In this document: positions 27,481 to 35,172 of the stretch, in pieces | How the letters are laid out: every line of letters begins with the position of its first letter | How positions within the stretch are numbered: position 1 is the first letter of the stretch | DNA from: Rhizobium sp. C4 | Lineage (GTDB): Bacteria > Pseudomonadota > Alphaproteobacteria > Rhizobiales > Rhizobiaceae | Assembly (NCBI RefSeq): GCF_021026315.1 | Contig: NZ_JAJNCX010000015.1 | Coordinates: 57,315-121,314, forward strand | Direction: 5' to 3' | Length of the DNA stretch: 64,000 bases | Notes under the pieces: model-generated | Seen by the model: the letters and a program-made list of their open reading frames with translations, nothing else | Database searches by the model: none | Told to the model about the DNA's origin: nothing | Program-made: the position numbers and the translations under genes

Positions 27481-27486
27481 CCGCTG

Positions 27487-28266
27487 TCAGTAATCCCCAA
27501 TTTCAGCCGTCTGGAAATCGATAGCAGCCAGAGGAGCCGTTGCGATTTTCGTCGCTTCAGATGCGTCTATGCCCAGAATGGTCAGGACCAGGGTTGCCGT
27601 GCGCTCGGGCAGGTTTTCCATGAGCTTTGCATCGAGGTCGTCGCCCGAGGCATCCAGTTCGGCCACGATGGCGCCGAGCACTGTGGCACCAACCGAGATG
27701 AATGTCACAAAGCTGTCGCTCGCCTTGAAGCGGCCGGTCTTCAGCCCGCGTGCAATGTCCCGGTTCAGGCGGCCCGCCAGACCACTGCCGCCGCGCATGC
27801 TGCGCGCCGACATGCCTTCGCGCACCAGAAAACGCCCCCAGAGTGGATCGTCCTTGGCACGGTTCATGGTGTGGCGAACGCTGGTCGCGATAATCTCCGC
27901 ACTGTCGGAGACGTCATCGAGGCTCCGTTCGAGCGCATCCGCGAAGGCCTCGAAAACCCAGTTCACGATGCAGGTGTAGATCTCTTCCTTCGATGCAAAG
28001 TGATTGTAGAAGGTTCCGAACCCGACATCGGCTGCTTCCGTGATCTCGTTGATGGCGACAGCTTCGAGACCTCTCTCGGCCATCAGGCTCATCGCGGCTC
28101 TGAGCAGCTTGGTCCGCGTCTCGCGCTTGCGCCTTTCACCGCGCGGCGCGCGTTCGCTCTGCTCGCTTGGCGAGACTTTCGCAGCTTTGCTGGCTTTGTC
28201 GGGCGCTTGCTTCATCATGGCTGAATAGGACTTCGGGTTGACAGTTCTACCGTTTGATTCTGACAT
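27487..28266 (-). CDS. TetR/AcrR regulator of the aromatic operon
   Basis: A 259-residue regulator. A basic, low-complexity N-terminal extension (about 1-48, many Lys, Ser, Arg and Glu) precedes the helix-turn-helix: TRTKLLRAAMSLMAERG, then INEITEAADVGFGTFYNHF (split motifs) and SKEEIY. The C-terminal domain is helical. The extension makes it longer than the usual 190-220 residues, so a start at an internal Met (M17 or M18) is possible. It diverges from the flavoprotein hydroxylase gene across 250 bp containing a strong palindrome, and is the obvious regulator of that operon. Confidence 0.85.
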   Translation of the reverse strand: MSESNGRTVNPKSYSAMMKQAPDKASKAAKVSPSEQSERAPRGERRKRETRTKLLRAAMSLMAERGLEAVAINEITEAADVGFGTFYNHFASKEEIYTCIVNWVFEAFADALERSLDDVSDSAEIIATSVRHTMNRAKDDPLWGRFLVREGMSARSMRGGSGLAGRLNRDIARGLKTGRFKASDSFVTFISVGATVLGAIVAELDASGDDLDAKLMENLPERTATLVLTILGIDASEATKIATAPLAAIDFQTAEIGDY

Positions 28267-28425
28267 TCACATCCCGCCTGCCGAGCCCTCAGAAGTCAAT
28301 CGCCAAATTGCCAATTCTTGCACAACGCAATGATTCCGTTGGAATTTCTAACCGTGATGGCCATGGCGAGTTTGACGCAAAGTGCCTCTCCAAAACCAAA
28401 TTTCACGCATCCAATCGCACACCCG

Positions 28426-28465
28426 TTGACAAAGGTCCATTTTAAACTGATGATATTATCAGTTT
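28426..28465 (+). promoter_or_regulatory. Promoter with 22-bp palindromic operator of the aromatic operon
   Basis: A -35 element TTGACA is at 28426-28431. From 28444 to 28465 runs a perfect inverted repeat, AAACTGAT and ATCAGTTT around a 6-base centre (GATATT), which covers the expected -10 position. This is the classic layout for TetR repression. The hydroxylase start codon is 51 bases further on. Confidence 0.75.
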
Positions 28466-28516
28466 CGATGAGATGATCTTTTTGTCGATGACGAGCTCGT
28501 GGGAGGAGCTTTCCAG

Positions 28517-30160
28517 ATGAATATTCAAGTCGCGCCGACTGTGTCGGCGGATGCGCTGCCGCGCGTCCCGTCGCAGGTCGATGTTCTGATTGTCGGGCTC
28601 GGGCCAGTGGGAGCGGTCATGGCCAATCTGCTCGGACGCCATGGCGTGAAAACGCTTGTCATCGACAAGGCTGCCGAGATTTTCAAAGCACCCCGCGCCA
28701 TCGCGCTGGACAATGAGGCCTTGCGCATTCTGCAGCTTGCCGGCCTTGCGGAAGACGCGTTCGACACGATCGCAATCCCTTTCGTGCGCATGCGCTGCCC
28801 GATTGTGGGCGACTTCGCTCGCATCAATACGCTGGGCACAATCGACGGCTTCCCCAAACAGGTCACATTCTATCAGCCGCAGCTGGAAACCGTGCTGCGC
28901 GGCATGCTGACGGGCATGCCCGCCGTCACCGTTTCGCTTGAAACGGAACTGTCCGGCTTCACCGAAACGGACAACGGCGTGATCGCGCATCTGCGCAGCG
29001 GCACCCGGACCTTCGATATTCGCACCCGCTATCTCGTCGGTGCCGATGGCGCTGGCTCGATCGTCCGCCAGCTGATTGGCGAGCAATTCAACGGCAAGAC
29101 CTATGCGGAAGACTGGCTGGTCGTCGATGCCCAGCGCGATCCGCCGGGCATCGATCACATCGAATTCCTCTGCGACCACAAGCGGCCCGTCCCACACATG
29201 ATCGCACCCGGAAATCGCGAACGCTGGGAATTCATGCTGCGCAAGGGCGAACGCCGCGAGGAGGTCGAAAGGGAAGAAAATGTTCGCAAGCTGCTCGGCC
29301 AGTGGGACGCCTCCGGCCAGATGAGTCTGGAGCGCAAGGCCGTCTATCGCTTCCACGCGCGGGTTGCGCGGCAGTTTTCAAAGGGCTCGGTTTTCCTCAT
29401 TGGCGATGCCGCGCATATCACGCCGCCCTTTGTCGGCCAGGGTCTGGTCGCAGGCTTGCGCGATGCGGCAAACCTCAGCTGGAAACTCGCCTGGGCGGTT
29501 CAGGGTCACGCCGGCGCCTCGATCCTCAAGACCTATGACCAGGAGCGCCGGCCGCATGCCATCGCCATGATCAATCTCGCCAAGTTCATGGGCAAGCTGA
29601 TCATGCCGCGCAATGCTTTCTCGGCCTTCCTCAATCACGGCCTGATGCGCATGGTTCGCCACCTCCCCTTCATCGGCGATTTTTTTGAGGAACTGGAGAT
29701 CAAGCCGCAGAACCGCTTCAAGTCCGGCCTGTTCCGAAAGTCGGGCGCCAAGACCAAGCTCGAGGCCGGCGCACTCATTCCGCAAGGCTGGGTGCGGGCA
29801 CGGGACGGGCGGATTGCCTTGAGCGACGAGGCTCTCGGCTCCGGCTTTGCCCTTGTCGGCTTCGGCTGCGATCCGGTCGCAAAGCTCGACCCCGAAACGG
29901 CGCGGCGATTGGCAGGCCTCAACGTCCGGTCGATCCAGATTGCCTATCGCGGCCAGCGGCTCGGGCTCACCGCAAACGACACTTACGAGGATCTGGAGGG
30001 CCGGTTCCTGCCGGGCATCGCCAAGGCTGGCATGGTCGCCGTTATCCGCCCCGACCGGATCATCATGCATTCAGGCCCCGCTGACGACGTCACCCGCATC
30101 GTCACCGAATGCCTTGACCTTCTGCAGATGCCCGTTCGCGCAAACGCCGAACTCGCCTGA
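28517..30160 (+). CDS. FAD-dependent aromatic monooxygenase (MhpA/PheA-type)
   Basis: A 547-residue class A flavoprotein hydroxylase. The FAD Rossmann motif is GLGPVGAVMA (about 27-36), the acidic ribose residue follows in VIDK, the DG motif is in GADGAGS, and the second FAD contact is GDAAHITPPF with GQG next to it. These enzymes hydroxylate phenolic rings with NAD(P)H and O2, typically making a catechol for ring cleavage, in the cytosol. ATG 28517 follows GGGAGGAG; an upstream ATG-less extension to 28499 is rejected. It is first in a four-gene operon whose second gene is an extradiol-type dioxygenase. Confidence 0.9.
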   Translation: MNIQVAPTVSADALPRVPSQVDVLIVGLGPVGAVMANLLGRHGVKTLVIDKAAEIFKAPRAIALDNEALRILQLAGLAEDAFDTIAIPFVRMRCPIVGDFARINTLGTIDGFPKQVTFYQPQLETVLRGMLTGMPAVTVSLETELSGFTETDNGVIAHLRSGTRTFDIRTRYLVGADGAGSIVRQLIGEQFNGKTYAEDWLVVDAQRDPPGIDHIEFLCDHKRPVPHMIAPGNRERWEFMLRKGERREEVEREENVRKLLGQWDASGQMSLERKAVYRFHARVARQFSKGSVFLIGDAAHITPPFVGQGLVAGLRDAANLSWKLAWAVQGHAGASILKTYDQERRPHAIAMINLAKFMGKLIMPRNAFSAFLNHGLMRMVRHLPFIGDFFEELEIKPQNRFKSGLFRKSGAKTKLEAGALIPQGWVRARDGRIALSDEALGSGFALVGFGCDPVAKLDPETARRLAGLNVRSIQIAYRGQRLGLTANDTYEDLEGRFLPGIAKAGMVAVIRPDRIIMHSGPADDVTRIVTECLDLLQMPVRANAELA

Positions 30161-30190
30161 TCGAAACCCTTTACGCCCTGGAGACGCAAG

Positions 30191-31264
30191 ATGAAGCTCT
30201 CGACACCGCAGCCTTCCCGCCACCCCACGCCCACCACAAAAGCCAGTGAACTCGCGTACCTGATTTTCGAACGCCCGGACATCGCCAAGGCCGAAGCCTT
30301 TCTGATGGATTTCGGGCTGCTGCCCGCCAAGCGCGAAGACAATATCTCCTTCCTGCGCGGCACCGGCACGGCCGCCTGCTGCTATGTCATTCGCAAGTCC
30401 GACACGGCGCGGTTTGCCGGCTTCGGCCTGACCGTTGATACGGAAGACGAGTTGAAGGCGCTGGCCGCCCTGCCGGAAGCGGTGGGGCCGATCGTGCAAT
30501 CCACCTATCCCGGCGGCGGCAAGATGGTGCGGCTCACCTGCCCATCGGGCTTCGAAGTGCATGCCGTCTATGGCAGAACGCCGGTCGAGCCGCTGCCGCA
30601 CCGCATGGCCTTGCAGCATAACTCGGTCGACGCCATCACCCGCATCAACGAAACCCAGAGGCTGACGGTGTCCGCGCCCGAGATCATCAAGCTCGGCCAT
30701 GTCGTGCTGGAGGTTCCGGACTACCAGCGGACGGCGGCCTGGTACACGCGGCATTTCGGCTTCATCCCGACCGACATCCAGATCTTCAAGGATGGCTCGC
30801 CGGCTGTCGCCTTCATGCGCGTCGATCGTGGCGACGTGCCGGTCGATCATCACACGCTGGTGCTGGTTCAGGGCGTTGTGACGAAATACAGCCACAGCGC
30901 CTTCGAACTGATCGACACGGATGCCGTGGCCATGGGCCAGCGGGTCTTGCGCGAACGCAATTGGCATCATGCCTGGGGCATGGGCCGGCATCTGCTCGGC
31001 AGCCAAATCTTCGACTACTGGAGCGACCCCTGGGGTTGCCACCACGAGCACTATTGCGACGGCGATCTCTTCACCGCCGACAACCCGACCGGCATTCACC
31101 CCGTCTCCCGGCAGGCCATGTCGCAATGGGGCCCGGAATTGCCCCGCAGCTTCACCAAGCCGCACGTCACCATCGCCTTCCTGCGCAGCGTCATTCACAG
31201 CCTGCGCACGAGCCCGGATCTCACCTTCGGCAAGCTCAGAACGCTGATGAAGCTGTTCGGCTGA
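30191..31264 (+). CDS. Two-domain VOC protein, extradiol (catechol 2,3-) dioxygenase type
   Basis: A 357-residue protein with two glyoxalase/VOC domains. The second domain keeps the expected Fe(II) ligands of type I extradiol dioxygenases: a histidine in KLGHVVLEV (about residue 169), a histidine in YSHSAFEL (about 236), and a glutamate in CHHEHYCDGD (about 286). Such enzymes open catechols next to the hydroxyls. The usual Y-x-E-Y active-site context is altered to HHEHYCDG, so another VOC reaction is possible. It lies 30 bp after the hydroxylase gene, which fits hydroxylation followed by meta-cleavage. Confidence 0.82.
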   Translation: MKLSTPQPSRHPTPTTKASELAYLIFERPDIAKAEAFLMDFGLLPAKREDNISFLRGTGTAACCYVIRKSDTARFAGFGLTVDTEDELKALAALPEAVGPIVQSTYPGGGKMVRLTCPSGFEVHAVYGRTPVEPLPHRMALQHNSVDAITRINETQRLTVSAPEIIKLGHVVLEVPDYQRTAAWYTRHFGFIPTDIQIFKDGSPAVAFMRVDRGDVPVDHHTLVLVQGVVTKYSHSAFELIDTDAVAMGQRVLRERNWHHAWGMGRHLLGSQIFDYWSDPWGCHHEHYCDGDLFTADNPTGIHPVSRQAMSQWGPELPRSFTKPHVTIAFLRSVIHSLRTSPDLTFGKLRTLMKLFG

Positions 31265-31300
31265 CCCCACCCCCTTCAAACACAGACTGGACTTGTTTCT

Positions 31301-32254
31301 ATGGCTCTCAATGTAATCCGCTTCCAATATCAGGGCGTCCCGCAATGGGGCGTTATCCGAAACGGCCAGATCACGCCCGTGCCGGACGACTTTCCAACGA
31401 CCGGCGCGTTCCTCGCCGCGCACAGCATTGAAACACTCGCATCGCTTCAGGGCGACACGATTGCCGAAGGCGCCGTCGAACTGCTCTCGCCCGTCACCGA
31501 GAACCAGCAATTCCTCTGCCAGGGTGCGAATTATCGCCAGCACATGATCGAGTCCGGGATGAACCCGGACGAGAAGCATTTCAACATGATCTTCACCAAG
31601 GCCGCGTCCTGTATTTCGCCGGCAAATTGCGACGTCATTCGCCCCGGCCGCGTCAAGTTTCTCGACTACGAAATCGAGCTCGGTCTGGTCCTGAAGAAGA
31701 CGATCACCGGCCCCTGCACGGTTCGCGACGACAACCTGCATGATTATGTGGCGGGCCTCGTCATCGTGAACGACTATTCCGCCCGCGATATCCAGATCCC
31801 GGAAATGCAATTCTACAAGGGCAAGAGTTTCCGCACCTTCGGGCCTGTCGGCCCCTATCTCTGCCTGCTCGACCGACAGGAGATCGGCAAGCTCTACGAC
31901 CTGAACCTGATCCTGACCGTCAACAGGGAAGTGCGCCAGCGCGACACCACGCGCAATCTGGTGAACCGTCCGCCGGAGACGATCACCGAGCTTTCAGGCG
32001 TGCAGGACATGTTCATCGGCGACCTGATCGCCACCGGCACGCCAAGCGGCTGCGCGCTTAGCGTGCCATCGCCCACAAAGCAGAAGATCGCGGCGCTACT
32101 CCCGCAGGCGAAAAAGTGGAAGATGTTCCTGGACGTTCAGGCCCGGCGTCCGCAATATCTTAAGCCCGGCGACAAGGTGGAGGCCCGCATCGTCAGCGCC
32201 GACGGCTCGATTGACCTCGGCGTCCAGCGCAATACCATTGTGGGAGGTGCATGA
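31301..32254 (+). CDS. Fumarylacetoacetate hydrolase-family protein
   Basis: A 317-residue FAH-fold enzyme. Metal ligands are in FLDYEIELGLVL (two glutamates) and VNDYSARDIQ (aspartate). GKSFRTFGPVGPYL and the C-terminal DLIATGTPSGC are also family features. In meta-cleavage routes FAH proteins act as C-C hydrolases, 2-oxo-4-enoate hydratases or decarboxylase/isomerases; which applies is unclear. The stop TGA overlaps the first ATG of the ligase gene (ATGA). It is the third step in the inferred aromatic pathway. Confidence 0.88.
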   Translation: MALNVIRFQYQGVPQWGVIRNGQITPVPDDFPTTGAFLAAHSIETLASLQGDTIAEGAVELLSPVTENQQFLCQGANYRQHMIESGMNPDEKHFNMIFTKAASCISPANCDVIRPGRVKFLDYEIELGLVLKKTITGPCTVRDDNLHDYVAGLVIVNDYSARDIQIPEMQFYKGKSFRTFGPVGPYLCLLDRQEIGKLYDLNLILTVNREVRQRDTTRNLVNRPPETITELSGVQDMFIGDLIATGTPSGCALSVPSPTKQKIAALLPQAKKWKMFLDVQARRPQYLKPGDKVEARIVSADGSIDLGVQRNTIVGGA

Positions 32255-34140
32255 TGTCCGGTGCAAAAGGACTTGAAGATATCGTCAGGGCAGAGACGGG
32301 CGGACTGCTCGATCAGGCACCCGAAAGCACCTACGAACTGATCCGCCGGAGCGCGCAACAGCATGCCGATCAGCCGGCGCTCAGCTTCTTCCTCAGCGTG
32401 GACACCCATCGCACCCCGGAGCGATGGACCTATGCGGAACTGCTGCGCGACATCACCCGGACTGCCAACATGTTCGCGCGCATGGGCGCGGGCAAGGATA
32501 CGGTGATTGCCTATATCCTGCCGAACCTGCCGGAAACCCATTTCGTCATCTGGGGCGGCGAGGCTTCCGGTATCGTTCTGGCGATCAACCCCTTGCTGGA
32601 AGGGCCGTCAATCGCAGAGCTGCTGAAAGTCGCAGGTGCCGAGATCCTGGTCACGCTCGCCCCCTTTCCCGGCACCGATCTCTGGCAGAAGGTCCAGCCG
32701 ATCCTTGCGGATGTGCCGAGCCTGCGCCACCTCGTTCTCGTCAATCTGGCCGACCATATCCCCGGCATGAAGGGGAGCGACGCCGGACCCGTTCCGCCGC
32801 ATATCGCGCTTCATGATTTCAAGGCTGCGATGCTGGCGGAAGACGGCGACACATTGAACGTCGCATACGCAAAGAGCAGCGCCGACAAGTCTTCCTTCTT
32901 CTGCACCGGGGGAACAACCGGTGCGCCGAAGATCGCCATGCGCCGGCATGGCAACGAGGTCGCCAACGCCTTGATGAACGCGTATGTGCTCGGGCAATCC
33001 ATGGCGCCGGGCAAGGTCATTTTCTGCGGACTGCCGCTTTTCCATGTCAACGGCGCCATGGTCACCGGCCTCGTGCCGTTTTCGCAAGGGGCTCATGTGA
33101 TCCTCGGCACGCCGCAAGGCTATCGCGGCAAGGACGTTGTCAGGCGTTTCTGGGAGATGGTGAGCGTCCATCGCATCAATTTCTTCAGCGGTGTGCCCAC
33201 GCTTTACTCCTCGCTTCTCGATGTTCCGATCGGTGAGAATGATATCAGCTCGCTCGAATTCGGCCTTTGCGGTGCGGCCCCCATGCCGGTCGAAGTGTTC
33301 CGGAGTTTTCAGGAGCGCACGGGCCTGCGGATTCTGGAAGGCTACGGCCTGACGGAGGGAACCTGCGTCAGCAGCGTCAATCCGCCCGCCGGCGACAGGC
33401 GGCTGGGTTCGATCGGCATCCGCTTGCCGGGACAGAAAATGAAGGCCGTCGTCCTGGATGATGCAGGGCGCTATATGCGCGATTGCGCGCCGGACGAAGC
33501 CGGGCTGATCGTCATTTCAGGACCGAATGTGTTCGACGGCTATCTCCAGCCGGAACACAACACGGGGCTCTGGGTCGATCTCGGCGACGGCGAAACGTGG
33601 CTGAACACCGGCGACATCGGACGCGCCGATGCCGATGGCTATTTCTGGCTGACCGGCCGCAAGAAGGATATCATCATCCGCGGCGGCCATAATATCGATC
33701 CATCCGTGATCGAGGAGGCCCTGCACGGTCATCCCGATGTCCATCTCGCCGCCGCCATCGGACGTCCCGACGTCTATGCAGGCGAAGTTCCTGTTGCCTA
33801 TGTCCAGTTGAAGGACGGAAGTGTCCGTGACGAGGCGAGCCTGCTGGCCTTCGCGCAAACGGCAATCAGCGAGAGGGCCGCCATCCCGAAGCATATCGCC
33901 ATCATAGACGCGATGCCGCTGACCGGCGTGGGCAAGATCTTCAAGCCCGAGCTCCGGCGGCTGGAAATCGGTTCTGCCATTCGCGACGAACTTAGCCTCG
34001 CAGACATCAAGGCCTCCATCGAGGTCGACGACAGCCCGGCGCGCGGCACGGAAATCGTCATTCACCTGAAAGATCCGTCAAGACGCGCCGATACCGAGTC
34101 GTTGGTCGGACGTTTCCCATTTCCCTTCGCTATCAGGTGA
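32251..34140 (+). CDS. AMP-forming acyl-CoA/aryl-CoA ligase
   Basis: A 629-residue ANL-superfamily ligase in the cytosol. The P-loop-like A3 motif reads FFCTGGTTGAPKIA, and other motifs are EGYGLTEGT (A5), NTGDIGRADADGYF (A7) and RGGHNIDPSVIEE (A8). The C-terminal lysine is in GVGKIFKPELR. Substrate may be an aromatic or acyl carboxylate: either the operon inducer's side chain is activated first, or a ring-cleavage product is. ATG 32254 has better spacing from GGGAGG than ATG 32251, which overlaps the FAH stop. A C-terminal tail of about 45 residues extends past the usual end. Confidence 0.88.
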   Translation: MMSGAKGLEDIVRAETGGLLDQAPESTYELIRRSAQQHADQPALSFFLSVDTHRTPERWTYAELLRDITRTANMFARMGAGKDTVIAYILPNLPETHFVIWGGEASGIVLAINPLLEGPSIAELLKVAGAEILVTLAPFPGTDLWQKVQPILADVPSLRHLVLVNLADHIPGMKGSDAGPVPPHIALHDFKAAMLAEDGDTLNVAYAKSSADKSSFFCTGGTTGAPKIAMRRHGNEVANALMNAYVLGQSMAPGKVIFCGLPLFHVNGAMVTGLVPFSQGAHVILGTPQGYRGKDVVRRFWEMVSVHRINFFSGVPTLYSSLLDVPIGENDISSLEFGLCGAAPMPVEVFRSFQERTGLRILEGYGLTEGTCVSSVNPPAGDRRLGSIGIRLPGQKMKAVVLDDAGRYMRDCAPDEAGLIVISGPNVFDGYLQPEHNTGLWVDLGDGETWLNTGDIGRADADGYFWLTGRKKDIIIRGGHNIDPSVIEEALHGHPDVHLAAAIGRPDVYAGEVPVAYVQLKDGSVRDEASLLAFAQTAISERAAIPKHIAIIDAMPLTGVGKIFKPELRRLEIGSAIRDELSLADIKASIEVDDSPARGTEIVIHLKDPSRRADTESLVGRFPFPFAIR

Positions 34141-34220
34141 TTGCCATCCGGAAAGATCGTTGCCAGATGGCGAGGCCTCTATGGCAAAACCTCTCCGGCC
34201 GGGACGATAAACGCGAACAG

Positions 34221-34249
34221 CCCGCTGGTTTTCACCTGGCGGGTTTTTT
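34221..34249 (+). terminator. Rho-independent terminator of the aromatic operon
   Basis: A stem of CCCGC with GCGGG plus an inner GGT/ACC pairing is followed by six T residues (34244-34249), 80 bp after the ligase stop. The remaining gap 34250-34479 holds only a partial copy of repeat A and no credible gene. Confidence 0.8.
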
Positions 34250-34281
34250 CGTTGTCTTGCGTATTGATTGTTTGGCTGCGG

Positions 34282-34315
34282 GGGCCTGATCGCACAGAGA
34301 CTTGTCAATTCCGCC
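34282..34315 (+). repeat. Partial copy of repeat A
   Basis: GGCCTGATCGCACAGAGAC and the following CTTGTCAATTCCGCC match, with few changes, the right half of repeat A at 59677-59754 and 63794-63872. It is 25 kb from the other copies, directly after an operon terminator. Confidence 0.7.
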
Positions 34316-34479
34316 ATTCTACTTTAGCAACCGTGTGCGTGCATCAGAAAAATGTAGATGCATAAATTAAAACTTTTGAAGCGCGGTGGCTACGCGACAG
34401 GTGCAGCAGGATTTGCAAGCATCAAGATTCTCCGGTTGAACCGAAGCGGACTGTCGATGTTCGGAGCAGAGGGGCGTCG

Positions 34480-35172
34480 CTAGAAATTCCTTGCGAAGGC
34501 TACGGCGTCCTGCAGATGCTCCTTCATCGCCTTGGCGGCGCCCTCTTCGTCTCCAGCGGCCACAGCCGCCAGAACGCGCTCATGCCCGATGAGTGCGCGT
34601 TCCACCCCTTGTCGGCTGTTCAGCGTCACGAGCCTTTCAGAGCCTGTCGCGGTCATAACGAAGCGAACTAGGCTTTCCACAAGCGGATTACCGGTGCTTT
34701 CACCCAGGACTTTATGAAAATCCGAGTCCGCCTGAATGGCCGCCTCCGGATTTTCAACATGGTCGCGCATGCGCTCGACCGTCTCCCGTAAGCGTTCAAG
34801 ATTTTCGGAGGAAATGCTGCGCGCCGCCAACCCCGCAAGGTTGGGTTCGAAGAGCATCCTAAGCTCGAACACTTTTTCGGCGCTCTCGCGGCTGAAGCCG
34901 ATCAGAGTTTCCAGTACATGGCGTTCACGGTCGAAATGGGCACGGACAAAGGCGCCACGACCAGCCTGGACCTCGATAAAACCTTCGCGCTCCAGTGCAC
35001 GGAGCGCCTCGCGCAGGCTGATGCGGCTCACGCCGAACTGCTGGCACATGTCCCGCTCGCTCGGCAGCTTCTGGCCAGGACCGATTGTGCCATCCTCGAT
35101 CATCTTGCGGACCTGACTGGCGACATCCTGCCAGATGGACCTTCGTTCTATGGCCGCGAACAGTTCGGTCAT
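34480..35172 (-). CDS. FadR-subfamily GntR regulator (FCD domain)
   Basis: A 230-residue regulator. The winged helix-turn-helix is at about 10-75 with LPSERDMCQQFGVSRISLREALRALE (shown here as LPSERDMC and GVSRISLREAL). The FCD ligand domain at about 95-220 has metal-site residues such as the aspartate and histidine of DSDFHKVLGEST and the later IGHERVLAAV histidine. FCD regulators usually sense carboxylic acids such as sugar acids. It overlaps the molybdoenzyme gene by 4 bases and is translated from the same mRNA, so it likely autoregulates the cupin-molybdoenzyme operon. Confidence 0.9.
   Translation of the reverse strand: MTELFAAIERRSIWQDVASQVRKMIEDGTIGPGQKLPSERDMCQQFGVSRISLREALRALEREGFIEVQAGRGAFVRAHFDRERHVLETLIGFSRESAEKVFELRMLFEPNLAGLAARSISSENLERLRETVERMRDHVENPEAAIQADSDFHKVLGESTGNPLVESLVRFVMTATGSERLVTLNSRQGVERALIGHERVLAAVAAGDEEGAAKAMKEHLQDAVAFARNF

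Noticed and set aside
30071..31810. A 579-residue minus-strand open frame across the dioxygenase and FAH genes
   Set aside because: It covers parts of three well-supported genes on the other strand and shows no recognisable motif.
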